DNA from: CAZTII01 sp964613305
Lineage (GTDB): Bacteria; Bacillota_I; Bacilli_A; Erysipelotrichales; Erysipelotrichaceae
Length of the DNA stretch: 64,000 nt
Assembly (NCBI GenBank): GCA_964613305.1
Contig: CAZTII010000001.1
Span: 1-64,000, forward strand
Direction of reading: 5' to 3'
Shown: in pieces, positions 53,518 to 62,733 of the stretch
How positions within the stretch are numbered: position 1 is the first letter of the stretch
Layout: each line of letters opens with the position of its first letter
Program-made: the position numbers and the translations under genes
Notes under the pieces: generated by a model
Seen by the model: the letters and a program-made list of their open reading frames with translations, nothing else
Database searches by the model: none
Told to the model about the DNA's origin: nothing

Positions 53518-55715
53518 AAAAAGAAGTGCTTAAAATTAAAGGGATGACATGTGCAGCGTGTTCCTCTTCTTTAACAAAAGCACTTTGTAAGATAGATGGG
53601 GTACAAGCGGAAGTTTATCTTGCGAGCGAAAAGGCATCTGTACAATTTGACGAGGAAAAAGCATCACTTGATGATATTAAAAAAGTTGTAGAAAAAGTAG
53701 GGTTTTTTGTGGTAGATGAAACAGAAGATGAAAAACAACTTCATGAACATTTGATACGACAACAAAAAAAGAAAAGTTTGTGGACAATGATCATTACAAT
53801 ACCATTGTTTATTATTGCGATGGCACCAATGATTAAAGGAGTGCCATTTCCGTCGTTTCTTATGCCAAATGAAAACCCTATACGGTATTCTTTAGTTCAG
53901 TTATTGTTAACGATACCAGTAATGATTATTGGTCGTGACTTTTATACAAAAGGCTTTGCTAATTTATGGCGTAAATCACCGAACATGGATAGTTTAGTTG
54001 CATTAGGAACAAGTGCTGCATTTTTAGTGAGCGTCTATCATACATATTTAATTATTGTAGGTGATGGTAGTTATGTTCATCATTTGTATTATGAAAGTAC
54101 CGCAGTTATTATTACTTTAATCTTGTATGGCAAAACATTGGAATTAAATAGTCGAAATAAAACAAATCAAGCTATTATGAAGTTGATGAATTTATCGGCG
54201 AAAACGGCTAGAATTCTTCGAAATGGTGAAGAAGTAGAAGTACTAGTTGAAGAATTACTTGTTGGTGATACTATTGTTGTTCGACCAGGAGAAATAATCC
54301 CGGTGGATGGTGTTATTATACAAGGAACAACGAGTGTGGATGAAAGTATGTTAACGGGTGAAAGTCTTCCTGTTGATAGAACAAAAGGTGATGCTGTAAT
54401 TGGAGCTACTGTAAACTGTAATGGTTTTGTACAAATATCAGCGAGTAAAGTTGGGAAAGATACGATGTTATCTAAAATTATTGAAATGGTATCAGAAGCC
54501 CAAAATTCAAAAGCGCCTATTGCTAAGTTAGCTGATGAAGTAGCTTCAGTATTTGTACCAATTGTGATAGTTATTGCTTTAGTAGCGTTTTTAGGATGGA
54601 TGATTGTCGGTAAAAATTTTGAATTTTCACTTAAAATATTAATTTCAGTATTAGTTATTGCTTGTCCATGTGCTTTAGGTTTAGCGACACCGACAGCGTT
54701 AATCGTTGGAACCGGTCAAGCTGCATTAAAAGGAATCTTATTTCGTAATGCAGAAGCATTAGAAACATTAGGTAAAATCACAACGGTTGTTTTTGATAAA
54801 ACTGGTACAGTTACCGAAGGAAAGCCAAAAGTAACAGATGTTTTAATAGTAGATAATGAAATTGATGAAAATATACTTTGGACATATATCACTTCTTTAG
54901 AAAATTATAGTGAACATCCTTTATCTAAAGCAATTATTGAAGAAGGAAAGAGACGTAATGTTGAAATAAGACAAGTTGATGATTTTAAATCAATAACAGG
55001 ATTTGGTATTTCTGGAATTATAGATGGCAATATTTTAAAAATTGGTAATCAACGATTTACTGAAAGTGATATTGATGCCAGTGATTTATCGAATCAAGGA
55101 AAAACAGCGTTGTATGTTAGTGTTAATGATAAGGTTGTAGCTTTACTTGGTGTTGCTGATACGATAAAAAGTGATAGTAAAGAGGTAATGAAGCAATTAC
55201 ATCAAATGGGAATTAAAACTATCTTATTGACTGGAGATCAACAGAGGACAGCACGAGCGATTGCGAATCAGATACATATTGATGAAGTAATCTCGGAAGT
55301 GATGCCGAATGAAAAAGCGGATGTTATTAAACGGCTTGTTGAAAGTGGTGAAAAGGTTGCGATGGTTGGTGATGGTATTAATGATGCGATTGCCCTTGTT
55401 AGTGCTAGTGTTGGCGTTGCAATGGGAAGTGGAAGTGATATAGCGATTGAAAGTGCTGATGTTGTGTTAATGAATCAATCGCTACAAACATTCATCACGG
55501 CACTTCATTGGAGTGTTGCTACACTTCGATGTATAAAACAAAATCTATTTTGGGCATTTTTCTATAATATCCTTGGAATTCCAGTTGCTTGTGGTATTTT
55601 ATATATTTTTAATGGACCATTATTGAATCCAATGTTAGCGGCACTTGCGATGAGTTTTTCTAGCGTTACCGTTGTAGGAAATGCATTACGTTTAAACACA
55701 ATTAAGGTAAAGTAA
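53514..55715 (+). CDS. copA: Copper-exporting P1B-type ATPase
   Basis: A 733-residue heavy-metal P-type ATPase. It has one N-terminal HMA domain with [10 protein letters not shown], eight expected membrane helices, actuator LTGES, the metal-selecting [10 protein letters not shown] in helix 6, phosphorylation site DKTGTVTEG, the SEHPLSKAI His-Pro motif, and [13 protein letters not shown] plus the C-terminal helices fits Cu(I). It is the last gene of the ferredoxin / membrane Fe-S / copZ / copA operon, followed by a terminator. No CopY/CsoR gene is adjacent. Confidence 0.95.
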   Translation: MKKEVLKIKGMTCAACSSSLTKALCKIDGVQAEVYLASEKASVQFDEEKASLDDIKKVVEKVGFFVVDETEDEKQLHEHLIRQQKKKSLWTMIITIPLFIIAMAPMIKGVPFPSFLMPNENPIRYSLVQLLLTIPVMIIGRDFYTKGFANLWRKSPNMDSLVALGTSAAFLVSVYHTYLIIVGDGSYVHHLYYESTAVIITLILYGKTLELNSRNKTNQAIMKLMNLSAKTARILRNGEEVEVLVEELLVGDTIVVRPGEIIPVDGVIIQGTTSVDESMLTGESLPVDRTKGDAVIGATVNCNGFVQISASKVGKDTMLSKIIEMVSEAQNSKAPIAKLADEVASVFVPIVIVIALVAFLGWMIVGKNFEFSLKILISVLVIACPCALGLATPTALIVGTGQAALKGILFRNAEALETLGKITTVVFDKTGTVTEGKPKVTDVLIVDNEIDENILWTYITSLENYSEHPLSKAIIEEGKRRNVEIRQVDDFKSITGFGISGIIDGNILKIGNQRFTESDIDASDLSNQGKTALYVSVNDKVVALLGVADTIKSDSKEVMKQLHQMGIKTILLTGDQQRTARAIANQIHIDEVISEVMPNEKADVIKRLVESGEKVAMVGDGINDAIALVSASVGVAMGSGSDIAIESADVVLMNQSLQTFITALHWSVATLRCIKQNLFWAFFYNILGIPVACGILYIFNGPLLNPMLAALAMSFSSVTVVGNALRLNTIKVK

Positions 55716-55741
55716 GATATCTGTAATGGATATCTCTTTTT
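55715..55741 (+). terminator. Terminator of the copper operon
   Basis: AGATATC (55715-55721) with GATATCT (55729-55735), then CTTTTT. Confidence 0.85.
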
Positions 55742-55842
55742 AAAAAGTGGACGAGGTGTATTTAATAATAATTCGATTCTAATATCAATTGTAATATTGT
55801 ATAATAATATTGTTGTCATTTAAATAGAAGGTAGGTAATGTT

Positions 55843-57009
55843 ATGCAATCTTTTACGTTTTATAATCCAACAAAAATATATTTTGGTGAAAATCAACTAG
55901 AAAGTCTTGTTGAAGAATTAAAACAAGTTGGGCCTGTTGTTTGTTTAACATATGGTACAGGTAGTATTAAAAAGAGTGGATTGTATGATAAAATACGCAT
56001 ACTTTTAGAAAATGAAAAAAAGACAATTGTTGAACTTTCTAATATAACCCCCAATCCTCGTCATACCAAAGTTGAAGAAGGAATCGCTTTATGTCGTAAA
56101 CACAATGTCGATTTTTTGTTGGCAGTTGGTGGCGGAAGCGTTGTTGATTGTACAAAATTAATTAGTGCTGGAATGTTTGTTGAAGGCGATTTTTGGCACC
56201 GTCTTGTCATCAAGAAGGAATCCATTGAAAAAGCTCTTCCAATTGGCGTTGTATTGACGATGGCTGCCACTGGCAGTGAAATGAACAATTGTGGTGTTAT
56301 TAGCAATTTAGACCAAAAATTAAAACGATCTTATTCTCATGATTTATTATTTCCTAAATTTTCTATTTTAGATCCAACAATTACGTACACATTGCCAAAA
56401 AAACAAATGATTAACGGAGCGATTGATACGTTGTCCCATATTTTTGAATCATATTTTTCTAATCCCAATGAATCAAATGTGAGTGATGATATTGCGGAAG
56501 CTTTAATGAAAAATGTTATGCACAACATTACTATCGCTCTTGAAAATCCATATGATTATAACGCGAGAAGTAATTTGATGTGGGATAGCACATTAGCGCT
56601 AAATGGATTGATTGAAGTGAGTAAAGATGGTGATTGGATGGGACATCAGTTACAACATGTCTTATCAGCATATTATGATATTGCTCATGGTGAAGGACTT
56701 GCGATAGTTCATCCTGAATATTTAAAGAAAGTATGTGTAAAATATCCTGAAAAGTTCGTTCGCTTTGCATGCAATGTTTTCAACGTATCAAAAGAAAATA
56801 AAAGAGATGCAGAAATTGCTTTAGAAGGTATTGATTTGTTACAACAGTTTTTCAAGAAAATTGGTGCTAAAACTACACTTAAAGAAGTAGGGATTGACAG
56901 CACGCTAATACCTGAAATGAGTAAAACTGTTCGTCGATTAACGACTAGTTATGGAGTTTTGACAGTTGAAGAAATTGAAGAAATTTATCATTCTTGTCAG
57001 CCGTTATAA
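55843..57009 (+). CDS. Iron-containing alcohol dehydrogenase (YqhD/BDH type)
   Basis: A 388-residue group III alcohol dehydrogenase, reducing aldehydes such as butanal with NAD(P)H. It has the NAD(P) motif GGGSVVDCTK, ATGSEMN, LDPTITYTLP, and the metal ligands in GAIDTLSHIFE (Asp, His), WMGHQLQHVL (His) and AHGEGLA (His). The order and spacing match YqhD and butanol dehydrogenases. GAAGGTAGG precedes the ATG. The SWIM protein gene begins 17 bases after the stop, probably on the same message. Confidence 0.92.
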   Translation: MQSFTFYNPTKIYFGENQLESLVEELKQVGPVVCLTYGTGSIKKSGLYDKIRILLENEKKTIVELSNITPNPRHTKVEEGIALCRKHNVDFLLAVGGGSVVDCTKLISAGMFVEGDFWHRLVIKKESIEKALPIGVVLTMAATGSEMNNCGVISNLDQKLKRSYSHDLLFPKFSILDPTITYTLPKKQMINGAIDTLSHIFESYFSNPNESNVSDDIAEALMKNVMHNITIALENPYDYNARSNLMWDSTLALNGLIEVSKDGDWMGHQLQHVLSAYYDIAHGEGLAIVHPEYLKKVCVKYPEKFVRFACNVFNVSKENKRDAEIALEGIDLLQQFFKKIGAKTTLKEVGIDSTLIPEMSKTVRRLTTSYGVLTVEEIEEIYHSCQPL

Positions 57010-57026
57010 AGAGAGGAAATAGTACA

Positions 57027-57905
57027 ATGAAGAAATTAACACGATTTCAATGGGAATGGTTTTTTAATAAGGATGTTTTAGTAGAAGGATATTTAAATTA
57101 TGATACTTCTAAAAATTATAAGGTGAAGAAAAAACATGACGTTATTAGTGCTGTGATTAACGATAACATTGATTATCATACGACGATTACAATGAAGAAT
57201 AATACAATTGATGAATGTTCGTGCACTTGTGAAGAATTTGAAAATTATGGTGAATGTAGCCATATGGTAGAATTATGTTGTGCTTACTGTGACATGGAGA
57301 AAAATGTTGCTAAAATAGGTTGTGGTTCCTTAAAATATAATATTGATAATATAAACGAAGATGATTTAAGAGGTTATGTCTATGAATATGCTGTTTTTAA
57401 TCCAAAGTTTGCAGAAGATTTTAATTGGACCTTTTTCTCACATTTTGATGAAGAATTTGTTTCAAGTTATTTTTTAGAGGTTTCTTCACTAATTAATGAT
57501 TATTTAATGTTAATTTCAGAAAATGATGAAGATGACTTCTCAGAATTAGAAGAAATATTTCTTGTTCGATTTCAAGAATTTTTCGAAAGTAGAATTCAAA
57601 TTCTTATGTTTCATGAGCGATACATGGAAGCGTGGATTATTGCCATTTTCATTATGAACTGCTTTGATGAGGGTGAGAATTTCTTACATACTACTGCATT
57701 TAAACAAGTGACTTATATCTGCACATATGTATGGAATGGAGTTCTTGGTATGGTCAAAGATGAAACTCTTAAAAAAATGCTTTTGAATAAATTACATGAA
57801 GAATTTAATGAATTGAAACACGAAGAAATAAGAGAAATTATTGAACAATTAATAGAAACACAAAATGAGGAACCAATCATTAGAGAAAGTATTATTATGA
57901 ATTAA
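57027..57905 (+). CDS. SWIM zinc-finger protein
   Basis: A 292-residue acidic protein. A SWIM-type zinc finger near residues 57-80 reads ECSCTCEEFENYGECSHM (CxC...CxH). The remaining ~200 residues are helical and Glu/Asp-rich with no recognised enzyme domain. In longer SWIM proteins the finger precedes a helicase; that part is absent here. ATG 57027 follows GAGAGGAAA; an upstream in-frame start (56994) lies in the alcohol dehydrogenase gene. Function is unknown; nucleic-acid or protein binding is the family expectation. Confidence 0.82.
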   Translation: MKKLTRFQWEWFFNKDVLVEGYLNYDTSKNYKVKKKHDVISAVINDNIDYHTTITMKNNTIDECSCTCEEFENYGECSHMVELCCAYCDMEKNVAKIGCGSLKYNIDNINEDDLRGYVYEYAVFNPKFAEDFNWTFFSHFDEEFVSSYFLEVSSLINDYLMLISENDEDDFSELEEIFLVRFQEFFESRIQILMFHERYMEAWIIAIFIMNCFDEGENFLHTTAFKQVTYICTYVWNGVLGMVKDETLKKMLLNKLHEEFNELKHEEIREIIEQLIETQNEEPIIRESIIMN

Positions 57906-57910
57906 AACAT

Positions 57911-57945
57911 AAAAAAGCCCTGAAATCAGGGCTTGTGTTTTTTTT
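57911..57945. terminator. Bidirectional terminator between SWIM gene and tRNA-His
   Basis: AAGCCCTGA (57915-57923) and TCAGGGCTT (57926-57934) with a T8 run on the + strand and A6 upstream, so it also ends the minus-strand tRNA transcript. Confidence 0.9.
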
Positions 57946-57948
57946 ACA

Positions 57949-58026
57949 TGGGGCGATCGACGGGACTTGAACCCGCGAGTGCTGGAGCCACAATCCAGTG
58001 TGTTGACCAACTTCACCACGACCGCC
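57949..58026 (-). tRNA. tRNA-His (anticodon GTG)
   Basis: The minus strand reads GGCGGTCGTGG... with an anticodon loop TTGTGGC (anticodon GTG), a T-arm GGGTTCAAGTCCC and a 3' ...CGATCGCCCCA. The 5' end carries the encoded extra G(-1) opposite C73, the identity element of tRNA-His, and CCA is encoded. The acceptor pairing GCGGTCG with CGATCGC has one G-U. Confidence 0.96.
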
Positions 58027-58073
58027 ATGCCAAAATATTATATCTTATTAGTGTGTTGTTGTAAAGTCTTTTT

Positions 58074-60056
58074 TTAAAAATTACAATTTAGCCGTATTGC
58101 TGATAATAATTTTTTGGCGCGACGATTGAAGTCATCGATATTTTCTATCATATTGTATATAAAATCACTTTCTTGAAGGGGTTTAGTAAATAAATAACCT
58201 TGAATACTATCGATACCAATGTTTTTAAGTTGATTATATTGTTGGTATGTTTCTACTCCTTCGATGAGTACGTAACTTTTTGTTTTATTAACTCCTTCTA
58301 CAAAGGCGCATAAGATATCAAATGCAACGGAATTTTTATTTAAGTTGTTAATGAGTGACTTATCAAATTTAATGCACTCGAAAGAGAATTGGCTAATGGA
58401 GAATAAGTTAGAGTATCCTGTTCCAAAATCATCTAAATAGATTCCAACCCCTAGTTGTTTAAAATCGTTTAATATTTTAAATGTATCACTATTTTCGGCA
58501 AGGAGTGTACGTTCCGTTATTTCCAATTTAAGTTGATGAGGCTTAATATTATATTTTTCAAGTATATTTTTAACTATAGTAAAGAAGGAGGGTTCAACGA
58601 ATTGGATGGCAGAAATATTAATGGAAATATAGAAAGGATAAGATGGATGAAGTTGAAGAAAGTGACATACTTTTTCTATGACGAGTGTGCCTATTTCCGA
58701 AATAAAGCCGCTTTCCTCAGCGATTTGAATAAATTCTTCTGGAGAAATGTAATTATTATCTTGGTCAAGTAAGCGTAATAATGCTTCTGCACCTACATAA
58801 GATTGACTTTTAAGTTCGAAAATAGGTTGATAAACAATAGTAAACAAATCATTTCTAATGGCTGATCGTAATAATTCAATGATATATTCACGACGTTCAC
58901 AATGGGCGATAAAATCACTTGAAAAAGAAATATGAAGTGGTTTTGATTGTTTTTTTATGGCGTCTAATAAATAGTCAAATTTTAAAATTACATCTGACAT
59001 CTCGGTTTTACATTCTTGTGATGATAATAGAGCTGTACTAATACTACAAGAAAATGTTGTTTCATTGATAGTAATCGGAGAATTAAATTTAGTGGTGATG
59101 TTGTGAAGAATGTCATTGTATTTGTCGTTACTCATTGGTGGTAATATAATGGCGTAGTCAGCTCCTAATAGACGAAAGGGTGTACTGCTGTATGGTAAAG
59201 TGAGTAAAAAATCGCCAATATAGCGTAAAACGACATCACCAAATAAATAACCGAATCGAACATTGATTCGCTTGAAGTTTTTTACGCTAATTATAATGAG
59301 AATGAATTGTTTGTTATTTAAAAGTTTGTTGTTTACTGTTTGAAGTAAGGCTGTACGATTGTGAAACCCAGTGAGTGAATCAACATTAATTTGTGTTTGT
59401 TGGGCACAAATTAAAACAATTAATAAACTGTTAGAAACAGTAAGAGCAGAAAATATTCCATTAGGGAAAATTGTTTGCAAAGTAATAACAGAAATGGCAG
59501 CTAATGCTCCTGTGAATAGAGAACGCTTAATAGTTTTATCAATGCGACCAGTTTCTTTTTTCATAGTAAAAATAATAATGAAAGCATATATGACTAAAAG
59601 AAGGAATTCAGATTGATATAGTGGTCCTTTAATCAATTGTTTATTATTATCAATGTAAAAGAAGAAATGAGTAAATTGATTCATAAAAATAGATATAATC
59701 GCCATCGTTAAGCTGATATAAAGTGCTGTTACCGCCTTTTCTAGTTTATTCATTCGATTTGCTTTTTCAAAGGCAATAATTACCATATGACGATATATAT
59801 ACATGCCTGCAATTAACATGGTAACTGATTTTAATTCTTGTAGTCGACATATACCCCAAGTGGTTATTATATCGGGATACACTAAGAAAAAGCTGGCAAT
59901 ATTACTAATGACAACGGCGACAATAGAAAAGATGATACATGATGTAAACGATTGATTGATAGAGGTTTCTTTATCACCGTCAAAATGAGAATTAAGAGCG
60001 ATAATAACGGTAATTAAGGTTGCTATTAATTCAGGAATTAGACTTAAATTATTCAT
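58074..60056 (-). CDS. Membrane GGDEF(degenerate)-EAL phosphodiesterase
   Basis: A 660-residue protein. About seven membrane segments fill the first ~220 residues, then a GGDEF fold (VDSLTGFHNRTALL start, but LGADYAII where GGDEF should be), then a full EAL domain: VGAEALLRL, INISAIQF, KLEITERTL, YLDDFGTGYSN, IKFDKSL, IEGVET. c-di-GMP hydrolysis is expected. The architecture matches the EAL protein at 13313, so the two are paralogues. It lies downstream of a minus-strand start with AAAGGAGA. The previous minus-strand unit is the tRNA, not an operon partner. Confidence 0.9.
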   Translation of the reverse strand: MNNLSLIPELIATLITVIIALNSHFDGDKETSINQSFTSCIIFSIVAVVISNIASFFLVYPDIITTWGICRLQELKSVTMLIAGMYIYRHMVIIAFEKANRMNKLEKAVTALYISLTMAIISIFMNQFTHFFFYIDNNKQLIKGPLYQSEFLLLVIYAFIIIFTMKKETGRIDKTIKRSLFTGALAAISVITLQTIFPNGIFSALTVSNSLLIVLICAQQTQINVDSLTGFHNRTALLQTVNNKLLNNKQFILIIISVKNFKRINVRFGYLFGDVVLRYIGDFLLTLPYSSTPFRLLGADYAIILPPMSNDKYNDILHNITTKFNSPITINETTFSCSISTALLSSQECKTEMSDVILKFDYLLDAIKKQSKPLHISFSSDFIAHCERREYIIELLRSAIRNDLFTIVYQPIFELKSQSYVGAEALLRLLDQDNNYISPEEFIQIAEESGFISEIGTLVIEKVCHFLQLHPSYPFYISINISAIQFVEPSFFTIVKNILEKYNIKPHQLKLEITERTLLAENSDTFKILNDFKQLGVGIYLDDFGTGYSNLFSISQFSFECIKFDKSLINNLNKNSVAFDILCAFVEGVNKTKSYVLIEGVETYQQYNQLKNIGIDSIQGYLFTKPLQESDFIYNMIENIDDFNRRAKKLLSAIRLNCNF

Positions 60057-60197
60057 ACAGTCTCCTTTAAAAAGCGGTTTAATTAAAAAATGATAGTTTT
60101 ATGTGTGTAATAATAATGTATTTTTATTATACAATATCTATTACAGCAATTCAAATTAAAGTAGAAGTATTAAAAATAATGAATAATGTAATTCTGT

Positions 60198-60267
60198 AAA
60201 TAACATTACATTAGTGATGAAAGAAAAGGAATGTTATTTTTCTTTGAAAATGAGTATATTTTCAAAG
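60198..60267 (+). repeat. Two adjacent perfect hairpins upstream of the transporter gene
   Basis: AAATAACATT (60198-60207) with AATGTTATTT (60230-60239) is followed by T and then directly by CTTTGAAAA (60242-60250) with TTTTCAAAG (60259-60267). They lie in the 272-base region between the EAL gene and the transporter, upstream of its likely promoter. They could be operators, a terminator, or part of a longer leader. Confidence 0.5.
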
Positions 60268-60275
60268 GTAATGCT

Positions 60276-60304
60276 TTGACTTTCATAATAATTATTAATA
60301 CTAT
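60276..60304 (+). promoter_or_regulatory. Promoter of transporter/M20 operon
   Basis: TTGACT at 60276-60281 and TACTAT at 60299-60304 with 17-base spacing; a TATAAT at 60302-60307 overlaps it. Confidence 0.5.
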
Positions 60305-60328
60305 AATATGAGAAAGGATGGGGAAAAT

Positions 60329-61539
60329 ATGGGAGAATTAATTGTATCACAAATGTTTCTTTTAGCAGTATGTTTAGTTATTTTGACAGTAGGGGAAATG
60401 GTTTCAACAAAGACTAAGGCAGTTATTCCTTCAGTGTTTGTTAGTGCGGTACTATTTTTGATTGGTTATTGGACGATATTACCAAAGGACATTATTGCTC
60501 GTGCTGGTATTTTGCCAGGAACAGCGACCATGTTAATGGGATTATTAATTACTAATTTAGGAACGTTATTATCTATTAAAGAGTTAGGAAAGCAATGGCG
60601 TGTTATTGTAATTGCTTTAGGTGGAATCATAGGTATTTGTTCATTTTTAATGACAATTGGTGTGATGATTTTTGGTTGGAATGAAATGGTTACAGTTACG
60701 CCACCGTTAGTTGGTGGTTTAGTTTCAGCTGTTATTATGAGTGAAGGTGCTACTGCGATTGGTAAGCCAGAACTAGCTGTTTTAGCTATTTTGATTTTCG
60801 TAATGCAAGGTTTTGCTGGTTATCCACTAACAGCTATTATGCTTAAAAAAGAAGGTAGAAAGTATTATCTTTATACCGTGAAGGGAAATATGTTAGTGAA
60901 TCAGCTGATTCTGATGAAAGTGATGAAGACATGTTTAAAAAGAAAATGTTTAAGAACTTTCCAGATAAATATAACACGGATTCATTTAAATTTTTACGTA
61001 TTGCCGCTACTGCAGCATTAGCTTTTTTCTTTTCAAATGTATTTAAAAAATTTGGTATGAATGTTAATGCATTTGTCTTATGTTTATTGTTTGGTATTGG
61101 TGCTGGTCATTTTGGTTTTTTGGAAAAAAATGCGTTACAAAAAGCAAATGGCTTTGGACTTGCTATTATGGCGTTAATGTTATTTATATTTGATACACTT
61201 CAAAAAGCAACTCCAGAAATGGTTCTAAAATTAATGTATCCAGTTGTAGGAACAATTGTTATTGGTGTTACGGGAATGTATGTTATTTCTTATATTATTG
61301 GTAAAATGTTAAAAGTGTCAAAAGAAATGTCGTTTGCAGTATCACTTACAGCACTTTATGGGTTTCCAGCTAACTTCGTATTAACGATGGAAATTGTCAA
61401 TGCATTAACTGATGATGAGAAAGAAAAGAAAATATTAACACAACATATGTTGCCACCAATGTTAGTGGCAGGATTTATCACTGTTACAATCGTATCAGTA
61501 TTATTAGCAGGTGTCATGGTTGGTTGGTTAAGACCATAG
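60329..61539 (+). pseudogene. Multi-pass membrane transporter, frameshifted
   Basis: Two overlapping frames together encode one ~403-residue membrane protein with about 10-12 helices. The first frame (from ATG 60329, MGELIVSQMFLLAVCL) is clean to ~60858; then it drifts into non-hydrophobic sequence and stops at 61021. The other frame continues naturally as VLSLYREGKYVSE, an acidic loop, and further helices to 61539. One missing A in the AAA at 60859-60861 explains it. The family is not recognised with certainty; it recalls GltS-like or other carboxylate carriers. The two M20 amidohydrolases after it suggest an acyl-amino-acid or peptide substrate. It may be a real mutation or a sequencing indel. 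Confidence 0.75.
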
Positions 61540-61551
61540 AAAGGGAGTAGT

Positions 61552-62733
61552 ATGATTAATAGAGTTAAAGAAGAAGCGTCAAAAATTGAACAATACATTG
61601 TAGATATGCGTCGAGAGTTTCATCAACATCCTGAATTATCGTTTAAGGAGTTTGAAACGACAAAAAGAATTGCTAAACAATTGGATTTAATGTCAATACC
61701 ATATACTTTATGCAATCCAACGGGATTGTATGCTGATATTGTTGGTAGTAAACCAGGTAAGATGGTTGCTCTTAGAGCCGATATTGATGCTCTTCCAGTT
61801 TTAGAATTAAACGATGTATCGTATAAATCAGTGAATGAAGGATGTAGTCATGCTTGTGGTCATGACACGCACATTGCAATATTATTAGGTGCTGCAAAAA
61901 TATTAAGTACAATGAAATCTGAATTATGTGGAACAGTTCGTCTATTGTTTCAGCCGGCAGAAGAATTAGGTGCTGGGGCTAAGATGATGATTGAACAAGG
62001 TGCTCTTGAAGGAGTAAGTAACGTGTTTGGTGGTCATATATGGAGTATGGGCGATGCAGGTAAAATTTCGATTGAAGAAGGCGCTCGTTTTGCGGCATGT
62101 GATAGTTTCTTTATCACCTTTGAAGGATTAGCTGGACATGGTGCAGTACCTCAAGCAACAGTGGACGCAACAGTTATGGCTGCTTCTTTTGTGATGAATG
62201 TACAAACAATTGTTTCTCGTGCAATTGATCCTTTGCATAGTGCAGTTGTTACAATTGGGAAAATGGAAAGTGGAACCCGTTTTAATGTAATTAGCGGTGA
62301 AGCGAAGTTAGATGGTACCGTTAGAACATTGGACGGCGCTGATCGTCGTAAAATTGAAGAAACATTGCGTCATTATGCTGATATGACTGCTAAGATGTAC
62401 GGTGGTAAAGTGAAAGAATTTACCTTTAATCACTTAACGGATATCGTATACAATGAATCTAAATCAGCTAAAAGGGCTAGAACTCTAGTTGCTGAAGCAT
62501 TTGGAGAAGATAGTCTATACGCTGAACCACCTACTACTGGTGGAGAAGATTTTGGTGCATTTAGTGACATTATTGATGGTGCATTTGCGATATTTGGTGC
62601 AGGCAACAAAGAAAAAGATGCATGTTGGTCTCATCATCATGGTCGTTTTAACGTTGATGAAGATGTTTTAGTAAATGCTTCTCAATTGTATGCTCTATAC
62701 GCTTTAGATTATTTGGGTGAAAACAATGATTAA
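61552..62733 (+). CDS. M20 family metallo-amidohydrolase
   Basis: A 393-residue M20D-type amidohydrolase (hippurate/IAA-amino-acid hydrolase-like). Metal and catalytic motifs in order: ALRADIDALPV, HACGHDTHIAILLG, QPAEELGAGAKMM, the lid dimerisation domain (~180-290), and C-terminal GGEDFGAF with HHHGRFNVDED. The Cys in HACGHD is typical of the M20D subfamily. AAAGGGAG precedes the ATG. It cleaves N-acyl amino acids; the specific substrate is unknown. The next gene is a paralogue overlapping it by 8 bases. Confidence 0.93.
   Translation: MINRVKEEASKIEQYIVDMRREFHQHPELSFKEFETTKRIAKQLDLMSIPYTLCNPTGLYADIVGSKPGKMVALRADIDALPVLELNDVSYKSVNEGCSHACGHDTHIAILLGAAKILSTMKSELCGTVRLLFQPAEELGAGAKMMIEQGALEGVSNVFGGHIWSMGDAGKISIEEGARFAACDSFFITFEGLAGHGAVPQATVDATVMAASFVMNVQTIVSRAIDPLHSAVVTIGKMESGTRFNVISGEAKLDGTVRTLDGADRRKIEETLRHYADMTAKMYGGKVKEFTFNHLTDIVYNESKSAKRARTLVAEAFGEDSLYAEPPTTGGEDFGAFSDIIDGAFAIFGAGNKEKDACWSHHHGRFNVDEDVLVNASQLYALYALDYLGENND

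Noticed and set aside
60057..60328. c-di-GMP riboswitch near an EAL gene
   Set aside because: I looked for GEMM-type conserved blocks here and before the other GGDEF/EAL genes; none was visible, only simple inverted repeats.
60931..61539. Second half of the transporter as an independent 202-residue gene
   Set aside because: No proper ribosome site, and the frame stays coding-like (basic and acidic loop, then helices) upstream of its ATG back to the A-run at 60859. It is better read as the rest of one frameshifted gene.
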